Source: a virus. Taken from it: DNA of 29,214 nucleotides. The stretch covers positions 1 through 29,214 of the IMG/VR virus record IMGVR_UViG_3300030085_002549. One strand, written 5' to 3'. This document shows, in pieces, positions 17,272 to 29,200 of the stretch. The notes below the pieces were generated by a model that was given only the letters and a program-made list of their open reading frames with translations, was not told the origin of the DNA and ran no database searches. The stretch's first letter is position 1. Every line of letters starts with the position of its first letter. The translations under genes and the position numbers were made by a program.

Positions 17272-20200
17272 TCAAGTGATGTAATTCTTGAATTTCAGTG
17301 GAGCAGATCTCTCTACTCTAGTCGATGTGGTAATTCCAAGAACACCACCTTCAGTGTATGCAGTGTAACTATTTAATCCTGCTCTTGAGTCAAGCGTAAT
17401 TTTACCCCAACTATAGTCTCCATATCCAGCAACAGTAGATACAGATTGTGTTCCAATACCACTGGTATCAAACACTGGTTGAGTAACATCAACGAATACT
17501 CTTCTACAGACAGTTGTTCCAATTCCTACACCAGAAGAATTCAAACGAATTGTTCTTTGAACGTTTATGGCGCGAGCAACGACATATACATTATCAACGA
17601 AGGACTTACCTACACCCACTGTGTTATCACTAGAATCAAGTGATGTAATAGATGTTGTTGCAGATCCAACATTAGAATTAGTAACAATGAAGTAGTCATT
17701 TGGTTCCAATCCACTCAAAGTCACTGCTGTTCCAACTATAGAAGTGTCTCTTAACTTAGAATCGAACGGAATATGCAAGTCAAAGACGAATTGTGTGGTA
17801 AGACCAGCAGTTGTTGTGGTTCCAAATCCAACAATGATTCCAGAATCACCTGCAAAATCTATAGCAGTATTTTCTTCTTCACTATAACTAGGTTCGCTTA
17901 TAAGTACGATTGGTGGATTTGTATGAGTATATCCAGTTCCAGCATTTGTAATTGTGACGGAGGATATTGTTCCTCCAGCACTAATGACTGGATTTGCCAG
18001 AGCAGTCGTAAGTCCAAGATGTGGGACAAGATGAGAGGTTGATCCAATAGTAACCACAGCAGTGCTATAACCAACTCCACCATCTGAAAGAACAATAGAC
18101 GAGATAGTTCCTGTACTACTTACAACAGCAGTTCCTGCTGCTCCAGAAGTTACTGCTTGATTTGCAAACTTAAACTTATTCTGGAATGCTAAGGCCGTGT
18201 CATTTTCATTTATTCCATTGAAAAGAGGTCTTGCTCTATCAACGTAAATTACTGTGGATCCAATGCCAACAGACTTGGTAATGTATGCATATGGGTGAAT
18301 TTGTGGTTCATAAAGCTCTCTATCTTTAGAAACACGTTTTTCGTCAATAATTTTATCCTCGGTTTGTCTGCACCACATAACCCTTCTCTGTAAGGTTTCG
18401 TCTGCAGTGTTTCCTGGTCCAAAGTATGCAAACGTTTGAACTTGATCAGTTGAGTTTACATTAGTTACCGTTCTTGGATCTTCTTGTAAGAAAGAGAGTT
18501 GCGTTGGATTTGCATTGCGATCATATCCAAGAGTTAAAGTATCACCTTGCTTGACTGTTTCGATGACTTCTTTAAAGATGACATCAGTGTCATCACCAGT
18601 TCCCTTGTAGAATAGAATCTTACAACTATCACCTGGTTTTGGTGCTTCTGTAAATTTGATTACGCTGCCACCTGGGAATTCATAACCTTTACCTGGTTCT
18701 TGAAGAATATCATTAATGGTAACGATAAGAATTTTTTCAACATCAACCTTAGAACCTCTTGGTGCTCTAATTGAAATTTGAGATCCCGCAAGAGAGAGAT
18801 TAAACGCCCTAGTAGATCCATCAAAAAGAACTGATGGATCATCAAGTGTTTGAAGAACACCAAGACTCCATCCAGTAAATTCATCAGAGAATACTTTCTG
18901 GACTGTTAATTCAAATTGTCTAAAATCACTATGTGATCCTGTCGTAGGAATTCCAGTAAGTCCGCCAGTTGGAATAGTAAGAACTTCGCCTGGCTTGTAT
19001 CCAACACCTTTATTATTGATGCTGAAGTCAACGATACTAGAACCATTACCAACTACGATATCAACAGTTCCATTCAGTCCTGAGTTTGCTGCACCAACAT
19101 AATTAAGTGGAATGTTGGTGTAGGAAAGTGGATCGTCAACAAATAGAGAGAGTGGTCTGTTAACTTTACCACATCTATTGTAGAAATGAGCACAAGTTGA
19201 AGTTCCTGTATTGACTACAAAAGAAGTAGGGCTAAGAACTGCTATGACAGAGGAACCATCAGATGCAAAATCATTTCCACTAGCAGACTTGTTTTTCTTT
19301 CTAGGTGCATTGATAATCGCGCCTTGTACTGTTCCTCCAGTCTTATAGAATGTTGGAACTGTAGATGGTCCAGTGTTAACAACGAACTGAGTTGAACTCA
19401 GAACTTCAAGAACAGGAACTCCACAATATGCGGGATCAGTTGTTCTTGGATAATAATGCGGATTAACAGCGTCATATTCACAGGTCATTCCAATACTAGT
19501 CAGAACAACACCTTTTCCTACCAACAAATTATGTGCTGTCGCAGTGGTAATGGTTGTGATTCCACTTACTGTGCTATAACCAACGTTGGATACGTTAACA
19601 GGTGGTGCATAAGTACAAGTGAATGCGATACCAGACAATTGAATTGCTTCTCCTGCACTTAATCCATGAGCAGTGGATGTAGTAACGGTTGTTATTCCTG
19701 TAATAGAACTATACCCAACATTACTGATTGATTTTGCGGGATAGAATCTTGCAGACGAATTGTTTGTTACAGAGATGGCAGTAGAAACATGCCCATTAAT
19801 GATGGTTGCAAATCCAACATGATAAACTGAAGTTTCGACACCAACACTTGTAGAAGCAGCACTGATATTAACAAATCCGACTGGAGGATTGGAAACACTA
19901 ATACGAGCCTGAGTTCCTGTAGGAATTCCGATAGTCGCTTTATCATCTATATGAAGTCTTACAAAAGTAGATGCAGATGATACAATTGTTCCGGAGACAA
20001 AGGTATCACCAATTCTTCCAAATTTTATTTCAGAATTAGAACCATTATTGATATGTGGGAGAATATCAAGAACTGCTTTGGTATTTGGAATGTATACTTC
20101 AGTGGATCCAATTCCTACAAATTCGTTTGTATTAACTAAGAACTCATACTTTTCAGCGGCTCTATATCCAGACCCAGTATTGCCAATTGCAACATCAGTA

Positions 20201-23200
20201 AGAACTCCAACATTAGTGACCTTAGCAGTTGCACCAGCAGAAACGAGAGGTTGATAACCAAATCCCTCTGTAGAACCCATAGAAAGAAGAACACCACCAA
20301 CTGGTAATCCAGATGTGTTAGCATCAGTAGTTGTAGAAGATGCAGTTCCGGTGAATGCAATAGTAGTAATACCAGTATTTTCTCCAAGAGTGAAATCTCT
20401 AGTAAGTCCAGGACCTTGAAGAATATCATTAATTAAAATGATTGCATTTCCGGTAGAAATTCCAGAAATATCTGATGATCCAGCAGAAGTTAAAGTATAT
20501 ACTGAAGTATTACCATCAAACTTATTTGAAATACTATCAAAAAGATAATTCGTAGAATAAGTATCAGTGCTGATACCTTCAGCACCAGATCTCATAAACG
20601 TTCTTCCTTGGAAAGAAGAACTTCCAGAGATACCTTCCCAATCTCTTTCGTCAGGTGGATTTGTTGTACTACCAATCGGGACTTGACCATATGGTGCTTC
20701 CGCGAAGTGAAGAATACTATCAGTAATGTTATAGTTTCCAACAACCTTAGTAATTGGATCACCAGTCGCTCCAAATCCAATTAGTGTTCCTAATTGGCCT
20801 CTCTTAACTCTAACTGAATTTGTACTTCCAACACCAACGGCAGTAATCTTCATAATTTCATCACCCATCTTAATAAGATCAGATCCAAAATATGATTGTA
20901 TACCACTTAACTTGATAATATTATCAACAGTGGTGACATTGGTAGAAAGACCTGTTGTTTGTGAGGTTGCAACAATTGGAGATTGAATTAAATTATCAAG
21001 GGCAATAAGACATCTTGCATTTTGATTAGTTGCGCTAAATCTATGTGAAGTTCCAATTCCAACACTAGTGATATCCATGGCGACAGGAATCTTCTTCAGT
21101 GCATTTTCTGCAGTGGATGCCAGTTGAATTTTTTCATCATCAATTTTAATTGCAAATATATCAGTGTTGATTGGTAAGAATTCAGTATTACCAACTCCAG
21201 AAATATTAGTTAAACCAATACCAATAGAAGAAGTGATTCCGCCGTTTCTATCATATCTGATTTTTTCTCCAGAAACAAAGAAGTGGTTTGGAAGAGTAAT
21301 TGTATTAGCACTAATACTAACAATGTTGGAATCATTTCCTAAGAAATACTTTTCAAATATTGGCGCAGATCTGTGCTCCAAAGTGAAAGTCTTCTTAACA
21401 GAATTTTCTGTTCCTTCATATCGTGCAAAATTACTAACAAACAAACCATTACCAAAGCTTCTTTGATCTTTAGCATCATCTTCAAGTCTTAACGCAGTCA
21501 TATACGTTTTGACATCAACATCAATATTTGCTTCAGGAGTAAATGTTATGGAAACTCCGCCGCCAGAATTAATTCTTGCACCAAATGTTCCAAGACCACT
21601 TACATATGGCATAGTAGTATCAGTTTCTACGATACCAAAGTCCTGAACTTCTACATCTCCAGTACCGTTTTCATTACTATCGGTATCCATGAGAATAAGT
21701 TCTCTCATTTCATAGGTATTATTGGTTTTATCTGTGATTGATACCATGAAGTATGCGGAATCAAATACTGCATCATAATCACCAACAGTGGTTATCCCTG
21801 GAGTTCCAGAAGACGCAATTGAAGTTGATCTTCCCTCAAGAAGGGCATGTTTCATCTCATCAGTGCTAATTCCAGATATTCCATCAGTACCAAAACCAAT
21901 TTTTAAAGTATTAGAAGTTAATGCAACACCTACACTTGGTATAAAATCAACTTTTAATGTATTACTATCAATATATGGATAGTAAGTTCCAAATCCTGGT
22001 CCAGTGAATGAAGTACTATTTTCATTTGATACTAATCTACCAAATTCAGTAACGCTAACTTCAGTATCGTCGTGAATGATATTCAATTCATCATATTGAT
22101 GATCATTGCTATCTGGATCAGAAATGAGAGCCATGACCTTCATTGATCTGGTTGTTGCAGCAGTAGACACAACGGTTGTCCTAGATCCAGCACCTGCGGG
22201 AACAGCAACACTATTAGTGCGAATATCTACACCTCCATTTCCTAACACTATGGAGGTTCCGAGACCCACTACATTATCATCCAAGTGATATGCGAGACTT
22301 ACAATTTGATAATCATTAACTGCAAAATTTATTGGGAAAAACTGCAGCGAACCTTGAGTTCCGGCAACCTTAAAGTCAAAGTCTGCAAGATCACCTACAC
22401 TAACCATTCTTCCATATTGATTCATGAAAGAAATTTGTCCATCTTGAAGTAGAGACACAATTCCAAATTGTCTTTCACTCTGGAATCTTTCATCTTTAAA
22501 GTATACGAAATACTTTAAGAATCTGCTGGTGCTAACATTAAACTCATCAATCAGTTGAAATCTAGTTGCTCTAGGATTGCTATTGAATTGACCACTTACA
22601 TCATCAAAGTCAACGGCTCTGTTTCCGAAAGATTCAAAGAAATCTGTTAAAATTCTACTTGCGAAAATAATTTCATCAGAGAAAACACTATTACCAATAT
22701 TAAGAGAATTTTCTAAAGCAAGGTCAAAATCATAGAAACAGTTAAAGTCACCAATACTATAAAGATCATTAACAGAAGTGAAATATGAAAGTTGGGTAGA
22801 TAATCCAACTTGCATCGAGTTGCCGATAACTTCCGAAAACTTTGCTGGTGTTTCTAACTGATAGTCAGAGAATTTTTTAAATCCAGCTGTATGATTTGTT
22901 GCACTTACGACATCATTCCAACTATCAAAATCAACTTTTGATCTGAGAGAATATGAGAAGTTTTGATAATAGAAACTATCTTGAACTCTCTGCATGTTAG
23001 CATTAAGGAATCCAGATTCAGTTTGAGAACCTTTAACTACTCTTGATGATGCATCAGTGTTAAGAATAGACTCATATACTACTACTTCATCAGCAACTCC
23101 CTGAGTTTTTGATGCAAGTCCTTCAATAAGTTCTCCTTTGACAAAATTCTTAGAACTTGATACTCTTAGTGTTCCAGTTTTTCTATCCCAACTTTCTACA

Positions 23201-26200
23201 ATTCCAGATGCTGTGGAAGATTTAACTTCTTCCCCATTAAGAAATTCATTGTCCTTAAGATTAACATCAAAGATTGGAAAATGTCTTTCTGAGATAACTC
23301 TACCGGAAGAATTAAATTTATCAAATGCTCCGATAAATTCGCCTATGGATGAATCAAATAAACCATCCAAACTATAACTGAAAGTTGCTCCAACTCCACC
23401 CAAATTTTTATCTACAGCAATAACCGGGAATAACTTATATCCATGATCAGAAGAGTTATAACCTATACCAGTAGAACCAATACCAATACTGATATTTTCA
23501 ATTAATACTTTATCTCCAACTTCAACAGGAAAATCATCAGATGCACTAAATCCAACAGACAATTCAGCCGTAACTTCTTTGGTTACTGTATTGAATCCAA
23601 TCGTACTAATTCCACATCCATTAGTATTGAAAACTGGCAATATGGTTGGAACTGTGTTACTAATTCCCTTTGTGTTCTTAAGAACAGTTACTCGATCATC
23701 TCCAAGATCGTATTTGAGATCTACGTCTTTAATCTGTTCATTTGTTTTTCCATCGAAAACCAACAATCTAGGTGCAGAAGAATATCCTCTTCCGCCAGAT
23801 GATATTCCAATAAAATCAAACGATTTTAATGATCTAATTTTGATGAGGTTTGGCAGTGTAATAGATGGTCTGAGAGTTCTATCTGATGGGAAGTCAAATC
23901 CAATATCTTTTATGTTTGTTTTGGTTATTCTCCCAATAGAATTACTTTCTGCTTCTAAAATAACACCTTTACCGTTAGTGGTAGAAACTGTGGTAATACC
24001 TGGTAATGATTGATATCCCTGACCACTATTGATAACTTCAACTCGTGCTACAGGACCATCTGTGTGAGTACAATCTGTTTCATAGTTAATTTCAGATAAA
24101 CCAGCGGTACTGTAAGACGATTTTTCTGGAGTTGGTCCTACGGTAAAACTAAACGAATTGGGTTCTACACGAGAAATTTTATGTTTTCCGTTGTAGATAC
24201 TGGGAGAAATGTTTATCGTATTATTTTCAAAAATTTCATTATCAGTGTTAATCTCAGTTTTTATTGCAGGAACTTCTCCAGACTCATATGTTGGATCAAG
24301 TCTATAATAAAGTTTTTCTGGTGTATTATCATTAACTACCAAAGTAACCTTAGCAATTCCATCAATACCAACAGTACCATCTCTAGTTACATCGTAATTT
24401 TTACCATCACTAATTTTTCCAACATACTTGTTAGTAAAGTTCTTATCATTATATAAATTAAATTCAAACGAAGGATAATTTGTAGATTGAACTTCGTGTG
24501 AAAGAGTAGGGCTCGTTAACGTAAATGTAACTGTAGAATCTTTATATACTTTTAGCGGAGGATTGATTGGATTAATTACTCCGCCGCCACCAGTGCTTGC
24601 AACTCCAACTGTATTTGGAATTTCTAAAGTAGCATCATTTAAGGTATTAGAAAATTTAAATGTATTTTTGTCAATTACGTAAAGATAGTAAATTGAATTA
24701 TTTGTCAATCCCTCTGTAGGATTACTACCGTCTTCAGTGTAGACAACTTTTTGACCCTTAGTAAATCCATGGTTCTCTATTGTAACCACACCTGTCGAGG
24801 TATTAATTCCTGTAGAAGAGTATGATTTTGGATCTATAATCAATTTTCTATTAAAATCATTATATGAAATGTTAAAGGCAGATGTAATACCTGGATTAAC
24901 ATCCAATACTATATCATGACCAACATGAATGCCGTGAGATACACCTGTAGCTACAGTAACAGTGTTTTTGCTAATAGTTCCCTTAATTACACTATAATTT
25001 GTTTTGAGACTGTGATAAACACCTGTGCCTATTCCAAGGAATGCTAGAGTGGTTGCGGTCGATGAGCTACCAACAGGACCTTCAAATGTTCCTGTGCTTC
25101 CAAGACCAACTCTTGCGGTCGCTAAACCAATTAAATTGTTGGCAATTTTTGCTACAAATAAATTGGTTCCATCAGAAACAGTTGTTCCTATTCCGGCACC
25201 ACCAACTTGTCCTGGGGTATGATTGTCTTCGACAACAATTCCATCTCCTCCATTGGCAGAGTAAGTTACTATATCACCAGTTTGAAGTCCATGATCTTTG
25301 ATGAAAATAGTTTTAGTAGGTATTACAATAGATGTAGCTCCAGCTCCTGGATTTTCAAAGAAAATAGTGGTCCCAATACCAACTCCACCTGTGCTACCCA
25401 ATCCAACGACCTCTACTGGGTTAAAATACAATTGTTTGTTTACTTTGTAATCAATATCAGTTTTAAATCCGGCAATAACACTTAACTTTCTTTGAGTTAC
25501 CGTTGCTGCAGTGCCAACAGTATGAGCAACTCCAACGACACCATTTACAGATCTGATAACTCTAATTCTAGACAACCGATTATCTACGTTCAGAACTTTT
25601 ACTTGCTCTGTCCCAATCTGAAGAATGTCATTTTCTCTAATATCTGGATAATTAAGATTACCAGTTAAATTAAAGTAAGTAACAAATCCGGTGTAAGAAA
25701 CGGTTCCAATTCCATTAGTCGAAATACCTGTGCCAGCAACCTTGTATACATTTGTACCAATACCAGCGGCATAGATTCCCTCAAGATCTGATGCCGTTGT
25801 TGTTATACCACTTATTGATATTGTATCAACATTTGAAAGATTATGAGGATTATCAGAAAATAGTAAATATCTTCCCTTTCCATTAGGATAAAATTCTACA
25901 TTTTCAATAGAGCTAGTAGCAACACTTACACTATCAACTGGTTTTCCTAAGACGTGTGAGACCCTTGCAGAAACGCCTCCACCGCCTGTATCTGACTCGT
26001 TGAATACAACTGGGTCACCTACCTTGTAATTGTTCCCTCCGGTTACAATACCAACTCTAGTGATTCCACCCCTTGCGGCATTTTTAACCTCAATCTTTTG
26101 AGTTAAGTTTGCAGGTAATGAAAGATATCTATATTGAATATCTCTGTCATCAAAGAAGTTATATGGATTAGTATTTTTTATGTAATCAGTCGTATTGATT

Positions 26201-29200
26201 CTAAAATCATCTTGATTTGATACTTTTTGGAAATTAAACTCCTCTGGTTTTGCGTGGAAATTATCTCCAACCAAGTATGGGAATTTTGGTCTTCTAAAAT
26301 TAGTAAATGGAGATTGTGTATCAGCATCATCAGACGCTATTGTAGCAAAATATGCATATGTTCCATTTGGAAAATCTGGAGTTACGCAATGTCTTCCATT
26401 ATTTTCATCAAGGACAGATTCACTAGTTTTGTTTTCATAAACAAAATCATTAATAAAGAAACCAGATGGCCATGTTGTTAATGGGGGTCTCTGTGGTGCA
26501 TCTGATTTCTCAACATATCCAGTCTTCATGATAGTGACAGCACCACCAGATCTCGTTGAATAACCATATGGACCATAAATTGGATGTCCATCATATGCCC
26601 ATCCAATGATTGGAGAATGATTTTCTGCGATTGCTTCTTGTTTTGTATTAACGTTTATTTGTAAATCAGCATCTCCATGAAGTGTATTGCCATTACCATC
26701 AACAGCATAAGATAATTGTCTTAACTTTCTTGGAGCGTATAAGTGAGAGTATTGTAATCCAAAATCTTCATTAGTTCCAACATCGATAACTCCATCATCA
26801 TCGCTAAGTGAATAAAGATATTTTTGAAAAAGGTTAACCCTCCATGTCTGTAATTTTGCCTTTAATACTTCACCGTCTCCTGGATGAATTACATTAACAG
26901 TTGTTGTACTTTGTTCATACCCTGCTCCAGATTCAAGAACCTTAACTTCTATCAAAGTTCCATTACTTAACACTGGAGTTATAACTGCACCAAGTCCTTC
27001 TCCTTCAATTACTAGATCTGGGGGTGAAACATACTGTCTACCAGGATTTAATACAAGAACTTCTTCTATTCTTCCTTGGTTTATAATCGCTTGACATTGT
27101 GCTGCTTCACCAGGAACAGCAATAACTAAAGGTGATCTATCTAAATTCAGAACTTCAGATGCACCATAACCAACTCCATTATTTGATAAATTAACTGATG
27201 TAATTTCCCCTCTAAAAATTGGTTGAAGTTCAGCTTGGAAAGTTTCTAGGCCGATCGAGGAGATACCAATCTGTCCAGTGATAGAAACTGAAATTTCTGG
27301 ATAATTGAACGAGTGTGTTCCAGCACCAATTGATGTTAAATTGATAAATTGATTAGTTTCATAAAAATATCTTTTTGTTGATGTTGTAAGTCCAACATTA
27401 GTTAATCTAAACTTATCATCATTTAATTTAATAACATAATATTGACTACCATCAGTTAATCCACTGATAGGAGAAGATCCTGCGATATATTTTACTATCT
27501 CTCCAGACTTATAATCGTGGTTTTTAATCTCGATACAGTTAAGAGATGTGCTTACACCAGTTACTCCACAAGATCTTTTTTTATTTTGATATCCTTCGCC
27601 ACTACTAATAACCGAAATTGATTCAACAACTGATTTTTTGTTTACTGTTTGAAAACTATGCAATCCATTACCAAAATCTGTCAATACTACAGTATTAATA
27701 CCAGCAATAACATCATCAAGAGTATTGTGGAGTGTTATCGTTGTATTATTAGTAGTTCTTGCAAAATACTTTGCATCTGTCGATAATCCAGCAATACCAG
27801 ATTGTCCATTAGTTTTATAAATGACATGTTCACCATTTCTAAATTTATGATAAGTTGAGAAACCAATAGTAGATGTAGCATTACCAGTGCTAACACCTGC
27901 GGAGGACATTTCAGCAAAAAATGAAACTGAATAATCGATCAACTTCATATTTGCTTGAGCCGATGCTCCATCTCCATTACCACCAATAATAGTGATAATA
28001 GGATTCTCAACATAGTCGAATCCAGGATCTAAAACTCTAATAGATTCTAGAGAACCAGAAACTGCAATGTTTCCAGTAGCACCTGTTCCTACACCATCAC
28101 TAATAAGCAGTTGTGGAGGATCAATGATATCAAAATTTTCTCCAGGAGCAAGAACTTCAATATCATCAATCTGACCATAATAAACAACATCAGGTGCTTT
28201 ATAGTTTAAGATTTCAACACCATTGACTAGAATTCCATTATATCCAGGTTTGGTTTTTGTTAATTCGCCAGTATGCTGAGCATTTTTCGGAATTTGTCTT
28301 AAAAGTTTTTGTGAAGTTAAAGACTTACCTTGAAAGTTAAATGGTCTTAATACATTGTCAGTTACTGTGACTTGACTCTCAACAGATACGAATTTGTTAT
28401 TATAAACGTCATTTTTACTCTTTGCTAATTTAATACTTGTGTCAGACAATCTCTTAACATAATACATACCATCTGGGAAATTAGCACCTAAAGATTCATT
28501 TCTAACTTCTCTTACATCAAGTTGCCCTCGATCATTGAAAAATCCTTCTGTTCCAACTCCTGCAGAATAATAAACTGCATCCCCAGAATAAAAATTATGT
28601 TTTGATCCAGGAGTTATTGCTAATTCTTCCCCTAAGAATGTTCCAGAAAAAGTTACAGATCTATCAGAAGCGTTAAGTCTTGAACCAAAATATGATGGTA
28701 TGGATGAAGAAGCTACAAGAAAATCTTCAGATCTGTCAAAAACACCCTGAACATTTGCTTGGTATGTTGAGGCTGAAATAAAGTTAGCAGCATCACCACT
28801 CAATACATTTCTTTTGACAGAATATGTTTTATTAATATCTAAAGCGCCAGATCCTTTTATTGAAACTGATTTTTCGGAGTTAATTCTATATACCACTCCT
28901 CCTGTTTTAGAAATTCCTTTTAATTCTTTTACATCAATTTTATCATTCTCTCTAAAGAAATGTTTTTTATTTAAAACTAAATCATAACTGTTATCGGAGG
29001 AATCTATTAATGTGATAGAATTAATTAAGTATTCCGAAGCATAGTTATAAAACCAATTGTTAAAAACTGGTGTATCGAAATCATTACCTAAGGTTTTAAT
29101 TTGTGCAATATCTCCGTCTTGGAAATTTTTTGTATCTGCTGGATATACAAAATCACTCAGAACTGCATTGATTCTTACCTTGATTGTTTCATCTGGATTC

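Noticed and set aside
24640-28620. Ubiquitin-related function from FCCH-like modules
   Set aside because: The resemblance is to a beta-barrel label used for many phage tail proteins. No catalytic cysteine or ATP-binding domain of an E1 enzyme is present.
28894-28896. GTG with GGAGGA just upstream as the start of the giant gene
   Set aside because: The frame continues for 106 codons upstream to the edge with sensible structural-protein sequence, and GGAGGA abuts the GTG with no room for normal spacing.
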